NCBI RefSeq assembly: GCF_005484985.1 | Contig: NZ_CP027942.1 | Location: forward strand, 1,240,001 to 1,304,000 | DNA length: 64,000 bases | Reading direction: 5' to 3' | DNA from: Agrococcus sp. SGAir0287 | GTDB lineage: Bacteria > Actinomycetota > Actinomycetes > Actinomycetales > Microbacteriaceae | Part shown: positions 33,932 to 41,663 of the stretch, in pieces | Layout: each line of letters opens with the position of its first letter | Numbering within the stretch: the first letter of the stretch is position 1 | Position numbers and translations under genes: made by a program | Notes under the pieces: model-generated | What the model saw: only the letters and a program-made list of their open reading frames with translations | Databases searched by the model: none | Told to the model about the DNA's origin: nothing

Positions 33932-33937
33932 TACGTT
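33932..33937 (+). promoter_or_regulatory. -10 box TACGTT of the regulator-mod operon, probable leaderless start
   Basis: TACGTT ends six bases before ATG 33944. Confidence 0.55.
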
Positions 33938-33943
33938 CGGGCC

Positions 33944-34336
33944 ATGACCTCCTATCGTGTGGCCGAGGCGGCCCGACTGCTCGGCGTCAGCGACGACACG
34001 GTGCGTCGCTGGGTCGAGCAGGGCGCGCTGCCGACGACGGGCGAGAGCCCCGTGCGCATCCCCGGCGCGCCGCTCGCGGCCCACGCCGCCGCGCTCGCGA
34101 GCGCCGCGGCCGATCCCACCGACGTGCTCTCGAGCGCACGCAACCGCTTCGTCGGGCTCGTGACGCGCGTGCAGCGCGACGGCGTGATGGCGCAGGTCGA
34201 CCTGCAGGCGGGGCCGCATCGCGTCGTGTCGCTCATGTCCGCCGAGGCGGTCGACGACCTCGCCCTCGAGCCGGGCTCGCTCGCCGTCGCCGTCGTCAAG
34301 GCGACGACGGTCATCGTCGAGGCGCCGAGCCGATGA
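33944..34336 (+). CDS. HTH-TOBE molybdate-responsive regulator
   Basis: A 130-residue protein with an excisionase/MerR-type helix-turn-helix at residues 1-45 (YRVAEAARLLGVSDDTVRRW, then VEQGALPTTGESPVRIP) fused to one molybdate-binding TOBE/Mop domain at about 60-130 (SARNRFVGLVTRVQRDGVMA, then ALEPGSLAVAVVKATTVIVE). It is an alternative to ModE, with one TOBE domain instead of two. Its ATGA stop overlaps modA, so the sensor is made with the transporter. Paired palindromes in its own promoter suggest self-regulation and control of moeB. Confidence 0.85.
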   Translation: MTSYRVAEAARLLGVSDDTVRRWVEQGALPTTGESPVRIPGAPLAAHAAALASAAADPTDVLSSARNRFVGLVTRVQRDGVMAQVDLQAGPHRVVSLMSAEAVDDLALEPGSLAVAVVKATTVIVEAPSR

Positions 34337-35139
34337 GCGCCGCAGCCCGGCCGTCGCGCGCACCGATCGCCGCAGCAGTCGCCGCCCTGACCCTCGCCCT
34401 CGCGGGCTGCGCGAGCGCGCAGGACGCACCGACCGCCTCGTCCCAAGCCACCGAGGGGACCGCCCTCGACGGCGAGCTCACGATCTTCGCCGCCGCCTCG
34501 CTCACGACGGCGTTCGACGAGCTCGCCGCCGAGTTCGAGGCGCAGCATCCGGGCGTCGACGTGCGCCCCATCGCCTACGACGGCTCGTCGACGCTCGCGA
34601 CCCAGATCGTCGAGGGCGCGCCGGCCGACGTCTTCGCCTCCGCCGACGAGGCGACGATGGCCCGCGTCGTCGAGGCCGGCCTCGCGACCGATCCCGTGGC
34701 GTTCGCGACGAACACGCTCGTGCTCGTCGTGCCGATCGGCGACCCCGGCGACGTCGAGGGCCTGGACGGCCTCGCCGATCCGGATCGCACCGTCGTGCTG
34801 TGCGCGCCCGAGGTGCCGTGCGGCGCCGCGTCGCAGGCGCTGCTCGAGGACGCCGGGGTCGTGCCGTCGATCGACAGCGCCGAGCAGTCCGTCACCGCCG
34901 TCCTGGCGAAGGTCGCCGCGGGCGAGGCCGACGCCGGACTCGTGTACGTCACCGACGCGGCGGCCAGCGCCGACGTCGAGTCCATCGAGGTCGCGGGGGC
35001 CGAGCAGGTCGTGAACACGTATCCGATCGTCGCCCTCGACGACGCGGCCGATCCGGACGTCGCCGCGGCCTTCGTCGCGTTCGTGACGAGCGAGGAGGGG
35101 CGCGCGGTGCTCGCCGGCCTCGGCTTCGGCGCGCCGTGA
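34333..35139 (+). CDS. modA: molybdate ABC transporter substrate-binding lipoprotein
   Basis: A 268-residue molybdate/tungstate-binding protein. The signal peptide ends in lipobox LAGC, so it is membrane-tethered. The mature part has ELTIFAAASLTTAFDELA, the oxyanion site Ser in YDGSSTLATQIVEGAPADVF, and LVYVTDAAASADVES. The start overlaps the regulator stop and the stop overlaps modB (GTGA), giving a chain of coupled genes. Confidence 0.93.
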   Translation: MSAAARPSRAPIAAAVAALTLALAGCASAQDAPTASSQATEGTALDGELTIFAAASLTTAFDELAAEFEAQHPGVDVRPIAYDGSSTLATQIVEGAPADVFASADEATMARVVEAGLATDPVAFATNTLVLVVPIGDPGDVEGLDGLADPDRTVVLCAPEVPCGAASQALLEDAGVVPSIDSAEQSVTAVLAKVAAGEADAGLVYVTDAAASADVESIEVAGAEQVVNTYPIVALDDAADPDVAAAFVAFVTSEEGRAVLAGLGFGAP

Positions 35140-35954
35140 GCGCCGTGACGGATGCGGCGAGCGGCCGCGGCTTCGTGCCTCGATCGCTGCTCGTGCCCGT
35201 CGTGCTCGGCATCGCGCTGCTCGTGGTGCCGCTCGTCGCGCTCGTCGGACGTGCCGACTGGTCGACGATCGTCGACGACGTCACGGCGCCCGCGGCGCTG
35301 TCGGCGCTCGGGCTCTCGCTGCAGACCGGGCTCGCGGCCACGGCGCTCTGCGTCGTCCTGGGGGTGCCCATCGCGCTCTGCATCGCGCGCGCTGGGGATC
35401 GGCTCGCAGCGCTGCTGCGCGCCATCGTGACCGTGCCGCTCGTGCTGCCGCCCATGGTCGGCGGCGTCGCGCTGCTCTTCCTCTTCGGCCGCACCGGGTG
35501 GCTCGGCCCGATCCTCGCCGACTGGGGCTTCCGCGTGCCCTTCACGACGCCGGCCGTCGTGCTCGCGCAGACCTTCGTCGCGCTGCCCTTCCTCGTGCTC
35601 GCCGTGGAGGGCGCCGTGCGCTCGGTCGGCGTCGGCTACGAGGAGACGGCCGCGGCGCTCGGCGCGGGACGCTGGCGCATCCTGCTGCGGGTCACCCTGC
35701 CGCTGGCCGCACCGGGGCTCGTCGCCGGCGTCATCCTCTGCTTCGCCCGCGCGATCGGCGAGTTCGGCGCGACGGCGCTGTTCGCAGGCAACGCCCCGGG
35801 CGTCACGCAGACGATGCCGCTCGCGATCTACACGGCCTTCAACGGCGCGGGCGTGAGCCAGGACACGGCCATCGCGCTGTCGCTGCTGCTGCTCGTCACG
35901 TCCGTCGCCGTCCTGCTCGTCGTCCGCGCGTGGCGTCCTGGAGCGCCGCGGTGA
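35136..35954 (+). CDS. modB: molybdate ABC transporter permease
   Basis: A 272-residue inner-membrane permease with about six helices. The EAA-type cytoplasmic loop reads GYEETAAALGAGRWRILLRV, with TLPLAAPGLVAGVILCFARA following, and AIGEFGATALFAG is the conserved ModB helix. GTG 35136 overlaps the modA stop. It passes molybdate delivered by ModA, driven by ModC. Confidence 0.93.
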   Translation: MSAVTDAASGRGFVPRSLLVPVVLGIALLVVPLVALVGRADWSTIVDDVTAPAALSALGLSLQTGLAATALCVVLGVPIALCIARAGDRLAALLRAIVTVPLVLPPMVGGVALLFLFGRTGWLGPILADWGFRVPFTTPAVVLAQTFVALPFLVLAVEGAVRSVGVGYEETAAALGAGRWRILLRVTLPLAAPGLVAGVILCFARAIGEFGATALFAGNAPGVTQTMPLAIYTAFNGAGVSQDTAIALSLLLLVTSVAVLLVVRAWRPGAPR

Positions 35955-37051
35955 CGACGGCGGGGCTCGACGCCGAGCTCGTCGTCGAGCGCGGCGACCT
36001 CGTGCTCGACGCGGCGATCGAGGTCGACGCGGGCGGCGTGCTCGCCGTCATGGGGCCGAGCGGCGCCGGCAAGTCGACGCTGCTGCGCACGCTGGCCGGC
36101 CTCCTCCGCCCGACGCGCGGCAGCGTCCGCATCGGCGATCGCGTCGTCGACGATGCGCGCATCAGCGTCGCGCCCATGCACCGCGGCGCCGTGCTGCTCG
36201 GCCAGGACGCCCGGCTGTTCCCGCACCTGTCGGCGTCGCAGAACGTCGCCTTCGGCCTGCGATCGCACGGCGTGGGCGGCAGGGAGGCGCGCATCCAGGC
36301 ACGCGCGTGGCTCGATCGCGTCGGCCTCGGTGCGCTCGCCGAGCGGCGACCGGCGGCGCTCTCGGGCGGGCAGCAGCAGCGCGTCGCGCTCGCGCGCGCC
36401 CTCGCAGCCGCCCCCCGCCTCCTGCTGCTCGACGAGCCCCTGACGTCGCTCGACGCCGAGACGGCGGCCGACGTGCGGGCGGTGCTCGCCGAGCAGGTCG
36501 CCGCGACGCGCACGACGACGGTGCTCGTGACCCACGACGTCATCGACGCCGTCGCCGTGGCCGACGACCTCGCGATCCTCGAGCAGGGCCGCATCGTGCA
36601 GCACGACGCCGTCCGCCGCGTGCTCGAGGCGCCGGCGAGCCGCTTCGCCGCGGCGATCGCGGGGCTCGTGCGGCTCACGGGCACGCAGGACGGCGGCGTG
36701 TGGACGTCGGACGACGGCGATGTCGTGCTGCGTCCGGCGTCCCAGCGCGACGCACGCGGGGCGACGCCACGTGCGTCGGCCGCCGTGTTCCCGCCGTCCG
36801 CCGTGGCCGTGCGCGCACCCGGCGACGCCGTCGGTGCGGCCGACCACGGATCGGTCGACGCGTGGCGCGCGCGCATCGTGCGCATCGAGGCGACGCTCGG
36901 CGGCGTGCGGATCGTGACCGCGACGCGTGCCGGCGGCCAGACGGTCGCGGCGGAGGTGCCGATCGCGCAGGCCGCCGCGCTCGCGGTCGCGCCCGGCGAC
37001 GAGGTCGAGCTGCACGTGCCGCGCGATGCCGTGCGCCTCGTGCAGCGCTGA
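35951..37051 (+). CDS. modC: molybdate ABC transporter ATP-binding protein
   Basis: A 366-residue ATPase with Walker A GPSGAGKST, signature LSGGQQQRVALARAL, Walker B LLLLDEPLTSLDAET and H-loop LVTHD. The C-terminal 120 residues form a TOBE-type domain (AWRARIVRIEATLGGVRIV, then VAPGDEVELHVPRDAVRL), which may bind molybdate and inhibit transport. GTG 35951 overlaps modB. A hairpin and a new promoter follow before moaA. Confidence 0.93.
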   Translation: MTTAGLDAELVVERGDLVLDAAIEVDAGGVLAVMGPSGAGKSTLLRTLAGLLRPTRGSVRIGDRVVDDARISVAPMHRGAVLLGQDARLFPHLSASQNVAFGLRSHGVGGREARIQARAWLDRVGLGALAERRPAALSGGQQQRVALARALAAAPRLLLLDEPLTSLDAETAADVRAVLAEQVAATRTTTVLVTHDVIDAVAVADDLAILEQGRIVQHDAVRRVLEAPASRFAAAIAGLVRLTGTQDGGVWTSDDGDVVLRPASQRDARGATPRASAAVFPPSAVAVRAPGDAVGAADHGSVDAWRARIVRIEATLGGVRIVTATRAGGQTVAAEVPIAQAAALAVAPGDEVELHVPRDAVRLVQR

Positions 37052-37092
37052 CCGGTACGGAGCGGACGGCCCACCGGATGGGTCGTTGCGCC

Positions 37093-37130
37093 ACGGGCGG
37101 ACGCGGGATCGTCGAACCCCGCGCGCCCGT
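37093..37130 (+). terminator. hairpin between modC and moaA
   Basis: Stem ACGGGCG/CGCCCGT and CGCGGG/CCCGCG (two-base bulge, 10-base loop). It lies 42 bases after modC and just before the moaA leader promoter, whose -35 would fall inside it. Confidence 0.5.
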
Positions 37131-37139
37131 CGATGCCGG

Positions 37140-37145
37140 TAGCGT
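37140..37145 (+). promoter_or_regulatory. -10 box TAGCGT of the moaA leader ORF
   Basis: TAGCGT ends six bases before ATG 37152, the same geometry as the leaderless promoters in this window. Confidence 0.5.
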
Positions 37146-37151
37146 CGGGGC

Positions 37152-37193
37152 ATGGAGCCGGCGCGCACGACGCGGGGCGAGGCGCGCGCATGA
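37152..37193 (+). CDS. 13-codon leader ORF overlapping moaA
   Basis: ATG 37152 opens a 13-codon frame (MEPARTTRGEARA) whose TGA overlaps the moaA ATG as ATGA. Upstream, TAGCGT sits six bases before this ATG, not before moaA, so ribosomes on a leaderless transcript would first translate the leader and then restart at moaA. The peptide is Arg-rich. It may couple or attenuate moaA translation. There is no other proof that it is translated. Confidence 0.5.
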   Translation: MEPARTTRGEARA

Positions 37194-38272
37194 CCGCGAC
37201 GCCCGTCTCGATCGGTCGTCGCCGGCCGGACGTCGAGTCGGCCGAGACCGGCTCGGGCCCGCTCGTCGACGGCTTCGGCCGCGTGCACCGCGACCTGCGC
37301 ATCTCGCTCACCGACCGGTGCTCGCTGCGCTGCACGTACTGCATGCCCGAGCAGGGGATGGAGTGGCTCGCCCGGTCGAGCATCCTCACGCTCGACGAGA
37401 TCGAGCGCGTCGCGCGCGTCGCCGCGGCGTCCGGCATCACGACCCTCCGGCTCACCGGTGGCGAGCCGCTGCTGCGTCCCGACATCGTCGAGGTCGTCGC
37501 CCGGCTCTCGCGCATCGTCGGCGTCGACGGCGAGCGGCTGCACGTCGCGATGACGACGAACGGCATCCGGCTCGCGGCGCTGCTGCCCGCGCTCGTGGAT
37601 GCGGGACTGTCACGCCTCAACGTCTCGATCGACACGATCGACCGCGAGCGCTTCGCCGCGCTCACCCGCCGCGACCGCCTCGCCGACGTGCTCGAGGGCA
37701 TCGAGGCGGCGCGCGCGTCGCGCCTGCGGCCGCTGAAGCTCAACGCCGTCGCGATGCGCGGCGTCAACGACGACGAGCTCGTCGACCTCGTGGCGTTCGC
37801 GATCGCGCACGACGCGCAGCTGCGCTTCATCGAGCAGATGCCGCTGGATGCCGGCCACACGTGGGATCGCGCGTCGATGGTCACGCGCGAGGAGATCCTG
37901 ACGGCGCTCTCGGCACGGTGGGAGCTCGTCCCCGTGCCCGGACGGGGCGGCGCGCCGGCCGAGCGCTGGACGCTCGCCGGCACGGCGGACGGCGATGGCC
38001 GCCCGTACACCGTGGGCGTCATCGCCTCGGTGACCGCACCCTTCTGCGGCGACTGCGACCGTCTGCGGCTCACCGCCGACGGGCAGCTGCGCAACTGCCT
38101 GTTCTCGACGAGCGAGTACGACCTGCTGCCCGTGCTGCGCGGCGCCGACCCGAGCGACGCGGCGATCGACGCCGTGCTGCGCGCGTGCATCCGCGGCAAG
38201 CTGCCCGGCCATGCCATCGACGATCCTGGCTTCCTGCAGCCGTCGCGCGGGATGAACGCCATCGGCGGCTGA
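37190..38272 (+). CDS. moaA: GTP 3',8-cyclase (radical SAM)
   Basis: A 360-residue radical SAM enzyme that, with MoaC, makes precursor Z from GTP. The SAM cluster is C44-x3-C48-x2-C51 in TDRCSLRCTYCMP, with LRLTGGEPLLRPD after it. The C-terminal cluster appears in APFCGDCDRLRLTADGQLRN with a third Cys in NCLF, and the protein ends in Gly-Gly. ATG 37190 overlaps a leader ORF. A strong hairpin follows. It completes the moaA-C-D-E, moeA, moeB, mog set in the window. Confidence 0.95.
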   Translation: MTATPVSIGRRRPDVESAETGSGPLVDGFGRVHRDLRISLTDRCSLRCTYCMPEQGMEWLARSSILTLDEIERVARVAAASGITTLRLTGGEPLLRPDIVEVVARLSRIVGVDGERLHVAMTTNGIRLAALLPALVDAGLSRLNVSIDTIDRERFAALTRRDRLADVLEGIEAARASRLRPLKLNAVAMRGVNDDELVDLVAFAIAHDAQLRFIEQMPLDAGHTWDRASMVTREEILTALSARWELVPVPGRGGAPAERWTLAGTADGDGRPYTVGVIASVTAPFCGDCDRLRLTADGQLRNCLFSTSEYDLLPVLRGADPSDAAIDAVLRACIRGKLPGHAIDDPGFLQPSRGMNAIGG

Positions 38273-38291
38273 GTCCTCACCGCGCACGCGA

Positions 38292-38321
38292 GACGGGGCC
38301 GGCCCGAAGGCCGACCCCGTC
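38292..38321. terminator. bidirectional hairpin after moaA and the fasciclin gene
   Basis: Arms GACGGGGCCGGCC and GGCCGACCCCGTC flank a short CGAA loop (one base bulged). It stands between two convergent genes. Confidence 0.7.
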
Positions 38322-38358
38322 CCATCCCGTGTCGATCAGAGGATGCGCGAGCGCATCA

Positions 38359-39036
38359 TCACATCGGGGGCATCAGCACCTGGTCGATGAGGTAGACGGT
38401 CGCGTTCGCCGTCTGGACGCCACCGCAGATGACGGTCGCGGTGTCGTTGACCATGATGTCGTCGCCCGAGCCCGTGACGGTCAGCGTGGCGCCGTTGAGC
38501 GTGGTGTGCTCGCCGTCGATGTCGTCGGGAGCGATCTGGCCCTCGATGACGTGGTACGTCAGCACCGAGGTCAGCGTGGCAGCACCCTCGGGCGTCTGCA
38601 GCGTGGCGACGGTGTCGGCCGGCAGGGCGGCGAACGCGTCGTCGACCGGCGCGAAGACCGTGTACTCGCCGCTGTTCAGCGTGTCGACGAGGTCGACGTC
38701 GGGGTTCAGCTGGCCCGACACGGCAGCCGTGAGCTGCGTGAGGAGCGGGTTGTTCGAGGCCGCCGTGGCGACGGGGTCCTGCGACATGCCCTCGACCGAG
38801 CCGGCGCCGTCGGGCACCTGCTCCGCGTAGGCGGCGCAACCCGAGCCGACGAGGTTCGCAGCCGGGTCCATCGACGAGTCGGACTCCATCGGCGACGACG
38901 AGGCCGACGACTCCGGGGCCTCGGACTCGCCCGAGCCGGAGCCCGAGTCCGAGCCGGTCGAGCAGCCGACGAGGGCGAACGTCGCGACGCCTGCCATGAC
39001 GAGTCCCGCGGTGAGCGGGTTCTTCCGGGTGAGCAT
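38359..39036 (-). CDS. fasciclin-domain lipoprotein
   Basis: A 225-residue cell-surface lipoprotein of the MPB70/MPB83 type: signal with lipobox LVGC, a Ser/Glu/Asp-rich linker, and one fasciclin (FAS1) domain with [20 protein letters not shown] and [17 protein letters not shown]. Such domains mediate adhesion. GGAGAGCTGTG precedes ATG 39036. A SigK-type promoter lies at 39102-39127, matching that of sigK nearby, so it should be a SigK target. It was probably co-inherited with sigK/rskA. Confidence 0.9.
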   Translation of the reverse strand: MLTRKNPLTAGLVMAGVATFALVGCSTGSDSGSGSGESEAPESSASSSPMESDSSMDPAANLVGSGCAAYAEQVPDGAGSVEGMSQDPVATAASNNPLLTQLTAAVSGQLNPDVDLVDTLNSGEYTVFAPVDDAFAALPADTVATLQTPEGAATLTSVLTYHVIEGQIAPDDIDGEHTTLNGATLTVTGSGDDIMVNDTATVICGGVQTANATVYLIDQVLMPPM

Positions 39037-39101
39037 CACAGCTCTCCTTCCACTGTCCATCGCTGGAACGGGTTCCCGGCGAACGCCGGGCATGTCATTG
39101 C

Positions 39102-39127
39102 TTCGGAGCACCGGTCGGGATGGATTG
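39102..39127 (-). promoter_or_regulatory. SigK-type promoter of the fasciclin gene
   Basis: On the minus strand CAATCC (39127-39122), then 15 bases, then CCGAA (39106-39102). The same elements with the same spacing occur before sigK. The Mycobacterium SigK consensus has a CCATCC-type -35 and a CCGAAT-type -10. Confidence 0.65.
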
Positions 39128-39197
39128 GAAGTCGGTCGGATGGCATCGGATGAGGAGCCCCTCCATCCGCGAGGGAGGTCGGCTCCGAAGCACGCAC

Positions 39198-39238
39198 GCA
39201 CGGCGGAGGTGCCTCCTGTCCTCGCACCTCCGCCGTGC
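39198..39238 (-). terminator. strong hairpin after the gene at 39240
   Basis: Perfect 15-base arms (39198-39212 and 39224-39238) with an 11-base loop, one base after the stop of the leftward gene. It separates that gene from the fasciclin promoter. Confidence 0.75.
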
Positions 39239-39239
39239 C

Positions 39240-39938
39240 TCACCCCCCGGAGCGCTCCTCGCCCCGCAGCGGCCACGACCGCCATCGGACACCTTGGCGG
39301 GCGTCCAGGATCGCGCCGATCTCGGCGCGTCGTGCTGCGTCGTGCTCGATCGTCCACCCGCTCGACGAGCCCTCCGGTGCCTCGACGGCGACGCCGACGC
39401 GATCGTCGTCGAGCGACTCCTGGAGTCGGCCGTCAGCCACCGCGAGCACGAATCGCTCGAGCTCGTCGGCCGCCCGATCCCACGTCTCGTCGCACGCCTC
39501 GCATCCGCAGACGGGTGCCACCGCGCGGGCGTCGGCGCCGGCGCGCACGATCACGCTCGGGTAGACGGTCCAACCGATCGTGAGCCCTGCCGCGTCGTCG
39601 CAGGCGGGACGCAGCCGCACGGCTCGCAGCACCACCCGCGCCGAGCCCGGCAGGAGCGTGGCGCCGTCGACGGACTCGGCGAACACGTCGTACGTCGAGA
39701 GGAGGTGGGCGACGAGTGCGTCAGCGACGGCATGGAGCGGTGCGAAGCGCTCGGGATGGGCGTCGACCGAGTACGCCTCCTCCGGAGGTCCGTCCCACCC
39801 CCACCGCTCGCCGTATGGGATCGGCGCGCCGTCGTGGTCGAGGACCGGCGGCGCGGCGATCGCGGGGCGGGCATACGGCGGCACGGCCGCATCCTCCCAC
39901 CGGTCTGCCGCGCGCACGACGAACGCCCCCGGCTCCAT
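39240..39938 (-). CDS. uncharacterised conserved protein
   Basis: A 232-residue soluble protein of unknown function. It contains [20 protein letters not shown], a two-cysteine pair with a helix behind it that could bind a metal, and [12 protein letters not shown] near the start. There is no membrane segment or signal. The ATG at 39938 lies in the loop of a perfect 10-base hairpin that follows rskA, so the start may be hidden, or the true start may be a later GTG within the first codons. It lies 33 bases downstream of rskA. Confidence 0.6.
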   Translation of the reverse strand: MEPGAFVVRAADRWEDAAVPPYARPAIAAPPVLDHDGAPIPYGERWGWDGPPEEAYSVDAHPERFAPLHAVADALVAHLLSTYDVFAESVDGATLLPGSARVVLRAVRLRPACDDAAGLTIGWTVYPSVIVRAGADARAVAPVCGCEACDETWDRAADELERFVLAVADGRLQESLDDDRVGVAVEAPEGSSSGWTIEHDAARRAEIGAILDARQGVRWRSWPLRGEERSGG

Positions 39939-39950
39939 CGAGCCGGGGGC
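39925..39950 (-). terminator. hairpin after rskA with the next gene's start codon in its loop
   Basis: Perfect 10-base arms GCCCCCGGCT (39925-39934) and AGCCGGGGGC (39941-39950) enclose the loop CCATCG (39935-39940), which on the minus strand carries the ATG of the following gene (39938-39936). Confidence 0.7.
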
Positions 39951-39971
39951 GTCGTCGTGCGGGCCTGGGAC

Positions 39972-40781
39972 CTACGTGGTCATGACGAGGATCGGCTGCG
40001 ACGTGGGCTGCTCGGAGCCGCCCTCGGGCTCGACGGTCACCGCGACGCCCTCGCCCTCGTGCATCTCGCCGTCGAGGGCGTGCACGACGCTGCCGTCGCC
40101 GCCCGCGAAGGTGCCCGCGGGGATCGGGTCGCCCTCGGCGGGCATGAACCACGCCTGGTAGGTCTCGTCGGCGTCGAGCGCCGCCAGGCCCTCGACGACG
40201 AGCGCGGCATCGCCCTGCTCGAGCGACCAGAGCAGCGTCGCGCGCGCACCGTCCGGCAGCGATGCGGTCTGGGTGCGGACGTCGGCTGCGTGCACGAGCG
40301 TCGACACGGGATCGGGCGTGCGGATGGCCTGCCCGATGCCGATGCCGCCCACGAGCAGCACGACGGCGGCAGCGGCAGCCGCGAGCAGCGACGCCGGCCG
40401 CCGGAACCAGCGGCGGCGCGCCTCGAGCGAGCGCGGACCCTCGATCGTCGAGCCGCCGCCGACCAGCTCGGGCTCGCGGTCGCCGTCCTCCGCCGCCTCC
40501 TGCGAGCGCCGACGCTCCATGCGCGTGACGTTCGGCGCCTCCTCGGCGGCGATCTGCTCGGGCGAGAGCTGCTCGGTCGACGCGATCTGCGCGAGGATGC
40601 TCGCACGCAGCGCGGCGGGCGGCTCCGCGGCGATGGGCTCCGAGAGCGCGGCGGCCGCCTCCTGCATGCTCGCGAGCTCGGCGAGCGCCTGGTCGTCCGC
40701 GGCGGCGTCGAAGCGCCGCCGCTCCTGCGGGCCGAGCGCGTCGAGCGCCCGGGCCGCGATGTCGTCGTCGCGATCGGTCAT
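39972..40781 (-). CDS. rskA: anti-sigma factor RskA
   Basis: A 269-residue one-pass membrane protein that holds SigK inactive. The cytoplasmic N-terminal part contains LDALGPQERRRFDAA and an acidic helix; a single hydrophobic segment (SLLAAAAAAVVLLVGGIGIG) is near residue 135; the extracellular RskA domain (DETYQAWFMPAEGDPIPAG, then GVAVTVEPEGGSEQPTSQP) is typical. Release of SigK follows proteolysis in Mycobacterium. The ATG shares a base with the sigK stop, so the pair is translationally coupled. Confidence 0.93.
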   Translation of the reverse strand: MTDRDDDIAARALDALGPQERRRFDAAADDQALAELASMQEAAAALSEPIAAEPPAALRASILAQIASTEQLSPEQIAAEEAPNVTRMERRRSQEAAEDGDREPELVGGGSTIEGPRSLEARRRWFRRPASLLAAAAAAVVLLVGGIGIGQAIRTPDPVSTLVHAADVRTQTASLPDGARATLLWSLEQGDAALVVEGLAALDADETYQAWFMPAEGDPIPAGTFAGGDGSVVHALDGEMHEGEGVAVTVEPEGGSEQPTSQPILVMTT

Positions 40782-41380
40782 CACGACACCCCCAATGCGG
40801 CGCGCAGACGGATCATGCCGTCCCGCAGCCTCGTCTTCACCGTGCCGAGCGGCGCGTCCAGCCGCTCGGCGATCTCCGTCTGCGTCAGCCCGCCGAAGTA
40901 GGCGAGCACGATGGCCTCGCGGTGCGCGTCCGTGAGCGTCGCGAGGGCCGCGCGGACGCGGTCGCCCTCGACCTTCACGTCGACGGTCTCGCTCACGACG
41001 TCGAACGGCGCCGCGGAGTCGCGGATGCCGATGCGCTCGTCGCGATCGCGCTGCGCCTGCGACGACCGCACGCGATCGACGGCCTTCGAGTGCGCGAGCG
41101 CGAGCGACCAGCCGACGGCGGAGCCGCGGGAGGGGTCGAAGGACCGCGCCTTGCGCCACATGTCCACGAACACCTCCTGGGTCACCTCCTCCGCCTGCGA
41201 GCGATCGACGAGCACGCGCAGCACGAGTCCGAAGACCCGGGCCGACAGCGCGTCGTAGACGACCGCGAACGCCTCGCGATCGCCGCCGGCGACGCGCACG
41301 AGCGCCTCGTCGACGTCGGTCGCCCGCCGCGACGACGTCACGGGGCTGGGCTCGGGCACGGACTGCACGCGCACCAGCAT
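40781..41380 (-). CDS. sigK: ECF sigma factor SigK
   Basis: A 199-residue ECF sigma factor. Region 2 covers FAVVYDALSARVFGLVLRVL and AEEVTQEVFVDMWRKA; region 4 has LTDAHREAIVLAYFGGLTQT then EIAERLDAPLGTVKTRLRDG. ATG 41380 is preferred because GGAGG lies about ten bases upstream and the SigK-type promoter would give a leader of roughly 55 bases; an upstream ATG at 41434 has none of this. It is cotranscribed with rskA and seems to control its own operon and the fasciclin gene. Confidence 0.93.
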   Translation of the reverse strand: MLVRVQSVPEPSPVTSSRRATDVDEALVRVAGGDREAFAVVYDALSARVFGLVLRVLVDRSQAEEVTQEVFVDMWRKARSFDPSRGSAVGWSLALAHSKAVDRVRSSQAQRDRDERIGIRDSAAPFDVVSETVDVKVEGDRVRAALATLTDAHREAIVLAYFGGLTQTEIAERLDAPLGTVKTRLRDGMIRLRAALGVS

Positions 41381-41442
41381 CCCACGCCGTCCTCCAGCGC
41401 CCTGGGATTGCCAGGAGGCCGGGATCGTCGTCACGCAGCGTG

Positions 41443-41468
41443 TTCGGAGCGGCTCGCATGGCGGATTG
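41443..41468 (-). promoter_or_regulatory. SigK-type autoregulatory promoter of sigK-rskA
   Basis: CAATCC (41468-41463), 15 bases, CCGAA (41447-41443) on the minus strand. The element and spacing are identical to those at 39102-39127 before the fasciclin gene. Confidence 0.65.
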
Positions 41469-41500
41469 CCAGGGTCGACCGACGCCGGCGGGCGGTGGGA

Positions 41501-41506
41501 TAGGAT
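41501..41506 (+). promoter_or_regulatory. -10 box of tRNA-Pro
   Basis: TAGGAT lies 36 bases before the tRNA 5' end. No clear -35 was found. Confidence 0.4.
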
Positions 41507-41542
41507 CGCTCGGTGCGGCTCCTGCCTGGAGCCAGGCGCCCA

Positions 41543-41617
41543 CGGGGCGTAGCTCAGCCTGGCTAGAGCACCCGCTTTGGGAGCGGGAGGCCGCGGGTTC
41601 GAATCCCGCCGCCCCGA
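41543..41617 (+). tRNA. tRNA-Pro (TGG)
   Basis: Cloverleaf with acceptor CGGGGCG/CGCCCCG and A73, D-arm GCTC...GAGC, anticodon stem CCCGC/GCGGG with loop TTTGGGA (anticodon TGG), and T-arm GCGGG-TTCGAAT-CCCGC. CCA is not encoded. The trigger factor gene follows, as in many actinobacteria. Confidence 0.95.
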
Positions 41618-41663
41618 CCCCGCACGACGACCACCCGAATCCGATCATCAGGAGACGACCCAC

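Noticed and set aside
37133..37189. N-terminal extension of MoaA from 37133
   Set aside because: The extension has no homology to MoaA starts and would span the -10 box and leader ORF.
41381..41434. Longer sigK start at 41434
   Set aside because: The SigK-type promoter would start transcripts at about 41436, and only ATG 41380 has a ribosome site.
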